This document shows, piece by piece, positions 34,309 through 45,395 of a stretch of DNA of 64,000 bases. The stretch spans positions 310,001-374,000 of the forward strand of contig RSEE01000039.1 in NCBI GenBank assembly GCA_003971905.1. Reading direction: 5' to 3'. Both the position numbers and the translations under genes were made by a program. The notes below the pieces were generated by a model. That model made no database searches and was not told where the DNA came from. It was given only the letters and a program-made list of their open reading frames with translations. The stretch comes from Moniliella sp. 'wahieum'. Its lineage: Eukaryota; Basidiomycota; Moniliellomycetes; Moniliellales; Moniliellaceae. Numbering within the stretch: position 1 is the first letter of the stretch; each line of letters starts with the position of its first letter.

Positions 34309-35130
34309 TCATCGGGCGAGCCCCGAGACGGAGAGCCCGACCCCGGAATTTAGGGGTGAAAGCCCTTGGACATGGCATTAGAGTACGTACGTTCGGTCCT
34401 GCTTCAGATCCTGGTGAACCGAGCGGGTGTAGAGGCAAGGGAGAGACCCTCTAGTTTGGGTGGCTGCGTGCAAAGACCGCAGCTCAAACCCTCCGAGCTA
34501 GGAGCCCCGTACGTAGGTCGTAAGACCAATTGAAAGGGTCCAGGATCTCTGAAGTTACTCTGTTCCTCTCGGCGTTACCACACTCAGTACGTTCTAGTAT
34601 GCGGGAACAGACAGAGTCCTAAAGAAGAGCAAGCGCTACTGATAGTAACCGCAGCTTGCAGAGTGGTCGAAGTAAGCCGTAAATTCGTAAGCATAAGGGT
34701 GAAGTGTGGAGAGGGAAGTCGGGGGGAAGACGTGGGTTGTACGGTGAGGATCACCGTCAGCAAGTCTCAGAGCGTGCTTCTTTATACCGTAACATCAGAA
34801 CAGGCATCAACAGAAGAATGGCGGGAATCTACAATAGTAAGAGGTAAGGAACGGCCTGTTCTGCCCATCATACTGCGATCTGTTGGGCGCAGTAGATGCG
34901 GGGTTCTACCAAGAGTGGGCGCCGCGGATACGAAGCTTCGTACCGTTAGTAAGTCCGGTCCTTTCCTGGCTCACCACGGAAAATATCAGCCGGGGCAAAA
35001 ATTGTCCAAGTCTGACTCTTACTCACCATTGTCGCGGGGCTGGCGTGTGCTTCATGAGATCATGAGAGTTCTACGAAATGCGAGGCTCGGTGTCCGGAGT
35101 CAATGACCGGAGCGCCCCGTAAACTACACA
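34309..35130 (+). ncRNA. Hairpin-rich block of unknown origin, possibly intron-like or organellar RNA
   Basis: No convincing protein frame exists, but the plus strand contains many compact complementary pairs. Examples: an extended stem at 34455-34489 (GTTTG..GCTGCG / CGCAGC..CAAAC), GGTC-GTAA-GACC at 34516-34527 with a GNRA-type tetraloop, CTCTGTTCC (34558) with GGAACAGACAGAG (34604), and ACGGTGA-GGA-TCACCGT at 34741-34757. Composition differs from the flanks (more purine-rich, few C runs). The texture resembles domain I of group II introns or an organellar RNA, but I could not find a domain V or a conserved rRNA motif. It lies between the two halves of the LTR-like repeat. Confidence 0.3.
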
Positions 35131-36294
35131 TCGTTTCGACTCGGTTTATCGCCTCGTTCTGCGTACGTGATGCTTTTTTTAACGACGTGTGCGTCTGAGT
35201 ATTGAAGGGCTGGGGCTTCGCTCCGGCCTTCCCCCGTGTTGGTGGCGACCGCTCACGGCCATCTTTCCCCTCTGATCCACCGTTCCATATGCCCCTTAAC
35301 CTCATTATCCACCCCGTTCCATAGGCCACTTTCCCCACTCGTCCCCGCTGTTCATCGTTCCATCGTCAACAGAGAGACATCCGCTCCCACATGCAACATA
35401 AGTTAACATTCCATCATATTCACTGTTGTGCAGTGTGGCGCGGCACGCCGTTCCGTCGTCCGCAGCAGGAACGTGCGGGAGTCAGAAGCAGGAAAGCGCG
35501 GCTGGTGTGGCACCCAGAAAATTAGGCGAAAGCCTGTCCAGCCCCAGAGCTCAATCCGTCCGTCACATATCTCAGTAGATGGAGAGCCAGGCTGGGTTGC
35601 TGATGGATATGAGGCGCTTGCTCTTGGCTACTCTCGGCTTTCAAGGAGCCCCCCTTAGCGCGCTTTCCTTGGGCAGGATGGAGTAACCCGGCTTCCGTCG
35701 TCGCCACCTTCGCCACCGGTGCGCGGCCAACATTGTTGATCGGGGACCGTACCCACCCACGCAGCAACCATTTGGTTGTCTTCACCTTGGCCACAGTTCC
35801 ATCGGCCATTGGCCCTTCTGGGCCACCGTACCCACCGGAGGACCGATGGTTGCAGGTTGTCGATGGATGGCACTCCTCTGAGTCCTGGCTGCTGCTGCAT
35901 ATGGGAGCCCCGCCTCGTGCACCTTGTTGGGCAGGATGGACCAACGTAGTCACCGGCGCGCCACCTTAACCACCCTTCCATGACCCACAGCATTGATCGG
36001 TAACCGTAGCCACCATAGCACTGTTCTGTTGACGACCGTTCCATTGTCCTACAGTGATCGTTCACCAGAGCCACGGCAGCCACTGTTTCCTCCTGTCCAT
36101 CCACCCTGCTGGGCCACCGGAGCCACAGATTGACCGTTTCATCACCGTCCGGATTGTGCCTCGCGTGCTTGGTGCTCACTTCTTCTCCCTTTGACTCGTT
36201 TCCCCTTTTTTGTAGACCTGCTGGTCTTTCCTTTGTTCCCCTTCTCTTCTATAAAACCAGCATCAGTTGTGATGGCCTAGTCAAGCGGCCCACC
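35131..36294. other. Insert between the repeat halves, with a degenerate duplicated segment
   Basis: 35655-36179 is open on the minus strand for 174 codons but rich in Trp/Gly/Arg and shows no family. Its sequence is an imperfect internal duplication: GATCAA..TGTTGG..GGTGGC..CCATCCTGCCCA near 35675-35740 recurs as GATCAATGCTGTGG..GGTGGC..CCATCCTGCCCA near 35925-36000. The frame is probably a by-product of the repeat. 36190-36260 is T-rich with TATAAAACC at 36250. Confidence 0.4.
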
Positions 36295-36610
36295 ATTCAC
36301 TTTTCCCCTCATCCTTCTTCTGACGAACAACTCCACTCTAGAAGAACCACCTTTTCGATCGGCTCGTTTGCCCTCCCTCGCCCATCGGGACTCCCCGCCT
36401 CTCGTTCGGCCCCTAACGTGCAACCTCCTCATGTCGGGCTCTGCCCGACGAACACCAAAGCACTACTCGCGACCATCCTACCTTCACACCAGTGTTTCTT
36501 GGACTTTGGATCTGAAACGCGTTCATCCTCCGTGAGTCTTGTCTCCGATGGGCAGGGAACGTTTCCCCCTGGGAAGCCAGCGACCCCGTTACACTTCTTT
36601 TGTAAACCGA
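36295..36610 (+). repeat. LTR-like dispersed repeat, copy A right part
   Basis: Matches 46128-46450 along its length. Shared strings include CTCGCCCTCCCTCGCCCATC-like, CTTGGACTTTGGAT, GAAACGCGTTCA and GATGGGCAGGGAA.. GGGAAGCCAGC. Together with 34095-34175 it would make one copy, interrupted by about 2.1 kb. Confidence 0.75.
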
Positions 36611-37588
36611 GGAATAGGATCAGCATACTATACAGCCCATGTTTGTTCTTTTAGCAGGCACTAGTAGGATTAGTAGGAGTTTCCGGGGACGGTGTGCCCT
36701 TAATCGACGGCCCGTCCTGCCCGCGGTAGTAGATATGGGGACGTTCCAAACTCAGTCTGAAGGCGGCACATTCTGATGGTCAGGGAGATGGGATGAAACT
36801 GTATAGTTTGGGGAACCCTCGTGAGCTCGATGGGCACAGTTGAAAGAATTGTGGCTACTATCATATAAAGACTGCAGGCAAGCGAAGTACAATCCTTGAT
36901 GGTTTTCTACCTTCTATGCCTCGCTCAAAAGCCATATCGAATCGCTAAGTGATGGACAGGTACAGTCGCGCAATACCAGACTGTGATTACGCCGATTGTA
37001 TGCCCGAGTACACGAATCTATTGCTACGAGTTCCTAGTGCAGACGAGCAATTTGTGATCAACATGCACTAATATACAATCTGAAATCCCCTCCCTACTCT
37101 TGTTGGCACACAAATGACAAGAGTATTCACCCGCAATACCAGCTCATAGGAATGGTATGTGGTTATAATGGGGGACGGCGATGAGGAAGGTCGGTAAAGT
37201 TGGCATTGGGAAGAAATAGACGGCGGTAGAAACGGGTATACGTCTACGAGATCATAGCACACGATCCGTCATGCATGATGGAGCTCCTGATAAGGGCGTG
37301 CGGACCAACAAAATAAGGAAAAGAAAGGAGGGCAGAGGGAAAAGGAAAGAAACGCCCTACGGGTAAATGGGGGGGGGGATATGAACCAACAGGTATACGT
37401 CAAGGCACCAAAGAACCACTGCATAGGATCCAATGACACCATCAGAGAAGTTGGTCATCAAAGTGAACAGACCTTCAGTAACTCCAACGGATAGGAAAAC
37501 CGAAGTTCCCCACGCCTGAGGGAGGTGAGGGAGAGCAAGGGTGGAAAAGGGGGCATAATATAATGTGAACCATGTACACCTCTCGTCT
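36611..37588. other. Intergenic, no gene recognised
   Basis: AT-richer spacer between the repeat and the 3' end of the first opsin gene. No coding block is seen. Confidence 0.5.
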
Positions 37589-38587
37589 TTAGGCCTCCTC
37601 GGCTTCCTTGGTGGTAGCCGGCGCCGCCGCCTCGGCAGGGGCAGCCGAGGCAACGCCCGGGACGGTCTCGGGGGAAGCAAAGATGGAAGCCTTGCTCGAG
37701 AAGAGACCAAAGCGTTCGTAGTCGACACCCGAGACGCAGAAGACAAGTAACACAGGGAGAGGGACTTGGCAACCATGTCAAGCACACCGTAGTAGATGAA
37801 CTCGCCGTCGGGGGAAATGACGTTGCCGCCTTCGGCCATCGCCCAGGCAATAATATACACCACCGTCCACACGGCAAAGCCAGTAACAACGGGAAGGTAC
37901 GCCCAGAACACATCCTTGCCCGCCTTCCTGCAAGCCAGCAGCGCCGGGCCAAACAGCACCCATAGCACGCCCGACATGGCCGCCACGCCAATCGTGAAAT
38001 AGCCCCACTTGTAACTGCTGGCAGTCAGGGTGCCACCCAGGGCACAAAGTACAGCGACCGTCTCAACGAAGACCGTCATGAAGATGGTCGAAAGGGGAAC
38101 GGGCGAGACAAGAAGAATGGCAATGATAACAAAGGGGGTCGAAATAAGCCAGTCAAGGTAGCGCGAGAGCCTAAGAACACCCAACTGTTAGGATAACCGT
38201 GACATGGAAACAGGAGCGAACATATATGACGAGAACGCCGGATAAAAACGTACCAAACGGCCCGCGTCGCGGCATGGTTCGTGCCGCTGCCTTTGCCCGT
38301 CCAGGAGCCCGAGCGGAACTCGACCGTGACAGGGAGCCCGCCGATGTCGGAAGCAAGCGTATACCAGTTGAGCATGCTGCAGGCCAGGGTAGCAGCCACG
38401 AGGTAGTTAAAGGTACGGTGACCACGGTTCACGGAGAAAATGTGTACAACGACAAGCCCAAAAAGACAACGGCTTGAACCGCAAAGACGGCCCAGGCAAA
38501 GTCCGAGCCGTGCGAGTTGACAGTGACATCGGCGGCGACGGGGTTCGTCTTCACCGAGTCGCGTGGAGAGAGCCAGGCGTCAGACAT
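37589..38587 (-). CDS. Fungal opsin (microbial rhodopsin family) paralogue 1
   Basis: Seven-helix protein of the fungal opsin/Hsp30-Yro2 family. Exon 1 runs 38587 to 38254 (MSDAWLSPRDSVKTNPVAAD), the intron is 38171-38253 (GTACGT..TTAG), and exon 2 runs to TAA at 37589. Helix C reads SRYLDWLISTPFVIIAILLV. Arg and the first Asp (the bacteriorhodopsin R82 and D85 positions) are kept, while the proton-donor position (D96) is Ala. Helix G reads YYGVLDMVAKSL; its Lys is where retinal attaches in rhodopsins. The C-terminus after two repairs is DYERFGLFSSKASIF..ATTKEAEEA. Breaks: a run of four T (38437-38440) where five restore YTFFSVNRGHRTF, and one missing base near 37760. With both bases added the coding length becomes a multiple of three (305 residues). 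Confidence 0.9.
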
Positions 38588-38763
38588 TGTAGTGTAGGCA
38601 GCTGAAGGAAAGAAAAAAAAGGCGCGCAAGGGGGTGTGGTGAAGAACGGGTGGGGAAGCAGCGAGAGGAGTTGGCTGGGTTACTGAGGTGGTAGGGGTAG
38701 AGGGAAACGCGACGAAAGCCGGTGTATGGGGGGATGGGCTGGATGGGACGGAGGGGGGGCAAG

Positions 38764-38771
38764 TATATATA
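38764..38771 (-). promoter_or_regulatory. TATA box of opsin 1
   Basis: TATATATA on the minus strand, about 180 bases upstream of the ATG at 38587. Confidence 0.55.
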
Positions 38772-40117
38772 TCCCATGGACCCAATTAATGTGGGCCTGT
38801 GTTGGCTACTCTACCATCAGTCGTGCGCAGGCCGAGGCAGAGAGTGCGGTAGATCCTGGCGGGCAGGGGGCAGCTGGGCTATGGCTACCGTAGTAACTCG
38901 ATGCCGTCGGGTGGCTCCGCGCTGCTCAACAGCCAGGATCCTGGCAGGACGTGCGTGATGGGAGAGCCGGGCACGGAGCTTCAGTATGTTCTTCCTCACA
39001 GGCGCCTCGGCGATGGATACAGTAGTGCCAAGCGCAAACCGACCATAAAGCGCTCGGGCCTCGGGCCCAGTGCGGATGGGTGCTCTCCGCGCGCTCATTA
39101 CTCAGTAGCTGCTTCTGCCCCGACTTTCTTGCCGCGCCTTCACACAGACTTCACTTTCCAACCCTCGGTCCCGGGAGCAGGCCGGCAGGGCGTAGCAGAC
39201 CTAGTATTGCCCAATGGGTCAACAATGTTCTCTAGTCATTAATAGTCACTCTTCAAGCTTCACTACGTTCTGAGCGCCGATCCTCTCACAGGGCTGCGCC
39301 GGCCGAGCGCAACAGCATTCGGGCCACTCTTGCCTCCATTGCGGGTTGGGTCGGGATGGGCTGTAGGCCTTTGTGAGCTCAGGCCCTCAGGCCCATTCTC
39401 ATGTAGCGCGCTGCGCTTGAGCAAGGTAGCAGCACATGCCCTGGGGAAACACTGACATCTGAGAGGTGATGTACTGGTGCGCCGCGAGGCCGAGGGGCAT
39501 ATGGATGGACATGAACAATGTGATGAAGATTCACATATTCACAGGACTCTTCATGCACCTTATACGCACTTCCTGATGGACAACCAGTCAACGTCAACAC
39601 GTTCCGCGCCGCGGCTCCAGGCTGATCCGCATCGTATCCACACGGACCAGGAGTGGGCACATGCGCCCCCCGGGTCGCGGGTGGAAAAGGTCGTCAGATC
39701 CAGACCTCAGACATGAGCATCACAGAATGAACATCAGTGCATCAGCAGGGGCATCAGCATCATGAACATCCACATGAGCATCAGCGGCTGCCCTAGGATC
39801 CCTGGGCCCTCTCCCCGTACCCACATTAGATCACGCCAGTTTGTGTTATACCCTGTGAGATTGGAGGATCTGAGGTCTGCCGCATGCAGCTAGTAACTAG
39901 TAACTAGTAGTACAGCGTGAAGGCCAGCGCAATATGAGTGCTGCGCTCAGGCTGAGCGCTGCCTCACGGGCGTGTGACATGGGACGTGTGATATGTGGCA
40001 AGACAGTGTCACATGCCTGGCGTGTCACATGTCAGGGGACAAGCATGCGGGGTGTGTGCGGAGACTTTTTTTTCAACAGGACAGCCACCTGGGGGGACTT
40101 TTTGCGCAGACTCAGCA

Positions 40118-40134
40118 TGAAGAGTGACTAGTGA
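40118..40134. repeat. Heptad array TGA-AGAG-TGA-CTAG-TGA
   Basis: TGA occurs at 40118, 40125 and 40132. The second spacer is the palindrome CTAG and the first is not palindromic. Confidence 0.85.
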
Positions 40135-40159
40135 CTGAGACTCAGGACTCCGTGTTAGT

Positions 40160-40176
40160 TGAACGTTGAACGCTGA
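40160..40176. repeat. Heptad array TGA-ACGT-TGA-ACGC-TGA
   Basis: TGA occurs at 40160, 40167 and 40174. The spacers are ACGT and a one-base variant, ACGC. Confidence 0.88.
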
Positions 40177-41151
40177 GTTGAGTACTCACACTGTACGCTC
40201 AGCCTGAGCGCTCAGTCTGAGCGGCTGAAGCTGCACTCAGCGCGCAGTGCGCACCCAGCACTGACTATGCTCTGGTACACTCCCAGCCCCCAGCCTCGAC
40301 GCCAATGGCCGGATTTTTTAGATGCAATGAGGCCAGAGGAGGTGTGGGGCGCGCGCTTAAAAAGCTTCTTCACGAAAGCTGTCGCGTACCGTGCTTTCGA
40401 CGGAGACAAAAAGAGGTCAATTCGTCAAGCATTCGATTTCTTCCATGCATTCGGTCTCCTTCGCCATATGTGTACAGCACGTGCACTGGTGGGTGTGTTC
40501 GCGGCTTTCTTCAGTCTACAGCCAAAAATGATGAATTAGTTACTAGAAAAAAGTGCTGACATAGTGTGCGACCTGAAGAGTCGATAACAATGGTACTGAA
40601 TTGAAGCTCGGTCCAACGGTCTGAAGAGACGATAGGAAACATATGGACTGTAAATTCAATACTACACTTTGGGACGTTCAAAAGGAGGACAGGAGACGGG
40701 TCTGGACGGGAACAAGACGTGAACAGACGGCTGCATTTTTCAATCCAAGGAGAGCGGCGAGAAACGATGTATGTCACTCATGTCATTAAATCATGAATGA
40801 TGAATCATTGGCGGCCTCCACAAAAGGGGGCAGGGGTGTGGCAGGATGTGGCCGGGGGGGAGGGATCTGTAGATGGATCGGTCACCTAAACGTAGCGCCC
40901 ACTTGCGAGAAGCGGAGGCAAAAGGGGACGTGTGATGTTTGGGCTATGATATAGGAACGTTGGCGTGCAGACTACTAGTCACTAATAGTCAAGCTACTCA
41001 CCAACCACACTATATAGTTAGTCCCACGCGCAGCCTCGTTCGGCTCCGGTTCGCTGCCAAGCCGCAAGAGCAGGCAATAGCGCCGACCAGCGCCTAGCGC
41101 CTAATAACCGGCAACCCACGTCACTGTGTGACGTGAAGGGTGGTGGGACAG

Positions 41152-41176
41152 TGAGCGCTGAGGCGCTGAGGCCTGA
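41152..41176. repeat. Array TGA-GCGC-TGA-GGCGC-TGA-GGCC-TGA
   Basis: TGA occurs at 41152, 41159, 41167 and 41174. Two different palindromic tetramers (GCGC and GGCC) flank a five-base intermediate form. Confidence 0.88.
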
Positions 41177-42963
41177 GGGCCAGTGTTGTGCAATTAGGTT
41201 CTCCACAAAGTACGACAAAAATGTTTTCGGCCCGACCTCATCCGGCGCCATCCCCTGCTGCCTCCTGCCGCACTCGGTTCTGGTGGACAGCCAAAGTGGC
41301 GTGACATGTGACATGTGGCATCTACCCGGCCTGCGATAGATGACAGTGATATTGACCGCGCCACACAGCGTTTTCAACCGTCTTCTCGGAACAGCCAGTC
41401 GCACACCTCATATATGGCCTCGGCCTCATATCCCAACCCGTGTGACAGCGTCATGATGCATGATGTGAATGATGCATGAGTGCATGAGATGAGAGCCAAC
41501 GAGCACATCCATCACTTGTGTTATCAATTTCCTCGGTTCTGCCCAAGAGGTGAAGAGCACACCTTTGTTTGCCTAAAGATTGAATCGAATTCAGCATCGT
41601 TGAACTCCTCTGCGTTCGTAAAACGCACTGGAAGGCCTGCGCACTTAGGATTAATCGATAAAGGAACCCTGCGCTCATATATCACGTCCAGGCTCTCACT
41701 CTCGCAGCCACCGAGTCTTGAGACTCAGGCCCTCAGCTCGCAACAGAAGTAGTGAGAAAACATTCATTTTTGTGTGATGGGATCGATGAAAACCGATCAA
41801 GCTTCAAGACATGCTGTTTTGGGTTTGCGCAGCACTAGATGCTATTATTTTTTGTGGTGCTGCTCTGGAGCCAGCTTCGTTAGGTGCACTTGATGGAAAG
41901 TATGACAAGGCAACCGTCAACGCGTCAACGGGGCGCGCCGTCCCCACTCGCACACACAATGTGTGAGACTCGTCCCCATCAGGCCGACAAATGCGAGGGC
42001 CCCACCCTCTGCTCTTTCCCAGGGTCGGAGGCCTGAGGCTCAGGCCTGCCATGCCTGACAAAATCGAGATGACAGCATGAACGGCACATCCTCACACAGT
42101 GGCATCCGTGCGAATTATACTACGCCAAAATAGGAAGTCCCCCTGTGTGCGTCCAGCTCCCGGTCTTTGTCTGTGAAGCTACAGCGCGGGAGACCCGTGC
42201 GAAAAGGGCTTCAAGCTTCGCATGTCATACGCATGTTATGCATCATGCACCATATGTATGCCAACGCCATCCGCAGAGCACTGCGCGGTGTCATATAATA
42301 ATGCGACAATACTTGTGCGTACGAGACATCCCGTATTCTTGGCCCCCAAAACGTCTCGTATAGTAATCAACGTTCAACGAACGATGTGCATGCTGAGTCC
42401 GGTCAACGAGCGGGTGTGCTGTGCATCTTTCTGAACGGGGGAGTCGCCAAGCCACATCTCCATCATATCATGCGCATCATGTACTTTTTCACCGCACCCA
42501 CAACATCAATGGGAGCCAATCGGTAGGAGTCATCGAAGTCATCACGCCGACATAATTCGACATCCGTCCTGCGCTGTTCGTGGCATGGCTCTGGGACTGC
42601 CAGAGGATGCGCGATGGTATACGGATGTGAGACCCAGAGCAAAGGGGATGTTCGCCACCACCCCCAGCCTCTCGATCATCGATCCTGCGAGGGACCTGAT
42701 CCACAGGGCGCGAAAAAAGATGTACATACACCCACATGTGCGTTGTACAGATCTGAGGCCCGAGGCCTGAGAAGGCGCAAATCGTAACGCGTAAACCGTG
42801 AACTGCATCTACTTCTTCACTGATACCTACTGAGGTATGTTGGGATTTTCCTTTAAGCCGACGCCCCTGATCAACGCCGTCCCGCAAAACGAGTTCCCCT
42901 TCCACCACCATCTGATCATTCCTTCCGTGTCCGCCTTTCGTTCGGTCGCATCTTACCATCAAC

Positions 42964-43923
42964 ATGCCCTCCCACATCCCTGGATCAAGTCCGGTTCTCA
43001 CGAACCCTGCCTCTGCTAACGTGACCAACACGTACAGGGGTCGGACTTTTCATGGGCGATCTTCGCTGTGTCCATGCTTGTCTTTCTGTTCACTCTCGCC
43101 TACACTTCCTTTGCAACAGGCACGGGGAAGCGGACGTTCCACTATCTTATCGTTGCAGCCCTTGCGTGCAACACCCTCAACTGGTTTGCCATTGCGTCCA
43201 ACCTAGGTGCCGTTCCCGTCACTGTCGAGTTCCGATCCGGCTCCTGGACTGGACACGGCAACGGATTGCACAATGATGCCACCCGTTCAATCTGGTACGT
43301 TTCGTAATCATTCACCTTATTGGATTCTGTATGCTCACCCCCCAGCTCGATTCCTCTTCAGGATCTCTCGGTACATTGACTAGCTCGTCTCGACGCCTTT
43401 CATTCTTTTGGCGATCCTGCTCGCGTCGCCTGTCCCCCTCTCTACCCTTTTTATGACCATCTTTATTGAGACAGTGGTGGTGGCGCTGTCACTGTTTGGT
43501 GCTTTGACGCCCAGCTCGTACAAGTGGGGTTGGTTCGTGCTTGGTCTTTGTGGCTTGACATGGGTGTACTGGGTCCTCTTTGGCCCGGCTCTCCTTGCGG
43601 CTAAGAAGGCGGGCAAGGATGTGTACTGGGCATACCTGCCCATGAGCATTGCGTTTGGTGTATTTGGCATCGTGTACATCATTGCTTGGGGCGTCTCTTC
43701 GGGCGGAAACAACATTGCTCCGGACAGTGAGCAAGTGTACTACGGCGTTTTGGACCTGCTCGGGAAGCATGTGCTGCTTCCGTACCACGTCTACAACATC
43801 TCGTCCGTGGACTACGAGCGCTTTGGCTTGTTCTCTGCCAAGGCTTCCTTGTTTGCTGACCGGTCTTTGCCGCCCGGCGAGGCTTCGGGCGAGCCTGGTG
43901 AGGGCAAGGCTAATACGGCTTGA
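42964..43923 (+). CDS. Fungal opsin paralogue 2, with an in-frame TAG and one missing base
   Basis: Same family and gene structure as the opsin at 37589-38587, in the opposite direction. Exon 1 is 42964-43294 (MPSHIPGSSPVLTNPASANV), the intron is 43295-43361 (GTACGT..TTCAG) at the identical codon position (IW | ISRYID), and exon 2 runs 43362-43923. Four G at 43037-43040 break the frame; a fifth restores TYRGSDFSWAIFAVSML. With it the coding length is a multiple of three. The codon after RYID is TAG (43381-43383) where paralogue 1 and the family have Trp; the sequence then continues normally (LVSTPFILLAILLASPVPLS). Helix G keeps Lys in YYGVLDLLGKHVLL, and the proton-donor position is again Ala. 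The C-terminal tail is acidic (PGEASGEPGEGKANTA). Confidence 0.88.
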
Positions 43924-44962
43924 TGCTCCCATTTTCTTTTTACCTCCGCTTTCTCGCTACCATCCACACGCTTGTCTGTGAAAAGTGGATCAAGAGAGGA
44001 GCCCTCTGCGCGTGTCCACAAAAACGGCAGATGTGCATTGGCCCATTGTTTTCTTTTTTCTTCCTGTGTTTCTGCTGTGCGCCTGCACAGAGAGACGTTT
44101 TATACCAGCTCGGTTGCACGTGCGTCACTGTCTAAAACCAGACAAGCATGCACAATGGTATCATGTCAATCGCTCTCTTGCTCTGGTTTTGCTATTTTTC
44201 TTTTTTCCCCAACCTCCCCTCCCATGCACCATATGGTTTTTGTATGACCCTTCGCTCCTATGTGATCGGCAACACATGGCAAATACAAGCCACTTACCCT
44301 CCTCTCCTTTCACTATGTTCCTTTTCTTATCTGTTTTTCTTTTCTCCCCGTGTCGTTTTCCCTTTCCTACTTTCCGTCGCGCCTGTGAGAAGAGGGTGTA
44401 AAGATACGAACACAGCCCCTATGTGGGTGTCTTCTTATTTTTCCCTCTCTATCTAGGCAATATATACATTCAAATCACTCCCTCTTCTGTCCCCCCACCG
44501 CAACCACAGTATATACTCGTAACTGGATCCATATATAGCGTTCTGCAAAACATTGAGCAAGGAAAGGAGAAACGCTTCAAGCATCCCCAGATTCGCTCTC
44601 ATTTTGGTCCCTTATGCTGACAACCCGCGTCCATTCACTGATGATGCCACCAGTGTTTCCAGGAAAGTCTGAATTTTGCTATTTTCCATGCAAGCAACCA
44701 CACAATGCGGTACGGACGATCGCATTCGTGGGCACATGAAAACGATGAATAGGCTCGTTCAGAGTGTGATCAATCATCTTGTTATCCGAGGTTGGTGGGA
44801 TAGTACTCTCGTTTTTCGTCATAATTTGTCACGGGGAAGCACGGATGTTGAGTGCGTTGGGGGAATAGTACTTTCATACAACTGAGCGTTGTTCCCGCAA
44901 CCACAACCTGCTCATCTTTGACGGTGAACAGTAGTCGGTCCATAGATCTAATAACCGCGTGA
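43924..44962. other. 3' flank of opsin 2, no gene recognised
   Basis: T-rich 3' UTR-like sequence to about 44450, then featureless spacer. Confidence 0.5.
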
Positions 44963-45395
44963 TGTTGGGGCCCGGAGCACTGGGAGGATCAGGAATGGAC
45001 GTACACGCTGCGCGACACAGGATCGCTGGAGGCGCAGAGCGCGTTCCGGAGGGTGGTGCACGAGAGCACCGCAACCCCCTTGGAACGCAGGGAGAAGGAA
45101 CTGCTTCGGCTGCTTGAACAAGCAGAAACCAGGGACGCACTCAAGAGCCGTTTTTTTCCCCCTGGTTTTGACGACGCGAGGATACTACGGCACCAAGACG
45201 GCGGGCAAGTTGTTTGCGCATTGGAAAGAGTTGGCTACTAAGTCTCAGTGGAAATGGTTCCTCGCTCGGATGTCAACCACGTTACTCCGTGTCCACACGC
45301 GCTTCCTAGGTATGGGACCGGGTGGAGAGAGCCGGAGGGTCTTGATGTCCTGGCGATCCCCCTGGTTCCTTGACCTTGGTAGCGCCCCCAAGTAA
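44963..45395 (+). pseudogene. C-terminal fragment of a LINE-type retrotransposon protein
   Basis: A charged, helix-like frame (WTYTLRDTGSLEAQSAFRRV, ERREKELLRLLEQAETRDAL) is open from 44963 to 45241. A second frame takes over near the run of seven T at 45152 and reads FFPLVLTTRGYYGTKTAGKL followed by FAHWKELA, ending at 45395. The P-L/F-V-L-T-T-R/G-G-xx-G pattern after a charged helix is typical of the extreme C-terminus of fungal non-LTR (LINE) polyproteins. No reverse transcriptase core is present upstream. This assignment rests on one short motif and is tentative. Confidence 0.35.

Larger units (their letters stand above)
38772..42963. other. Repeat-rich spacer between the divergent opsin genes
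   Basis: 4.2 kb without a supported gene. It holds the densest set of TGA/TCA-tetramer steps in the window (39253 AGCT; 40118 AGAG/CTAG; 40160 ACGT/ACGC; 41152 GCGC/GGCC; 41302 CATG; 41460-41490 TGCA; 41797 AGCT; 42367 ACGT), CTAGTAA repeats near 39890-39910, and GCATCAG-type repeats at 39710-39790. Some of it must contain both opsin promoters. Confidence 0.55.

Noticed and set aside
34309..35130. Ribosomal RNA fragment
   Set aside because: None of the universal small- or large-subunit rRNA strings (for example the sarcin-ricin loop) is present.
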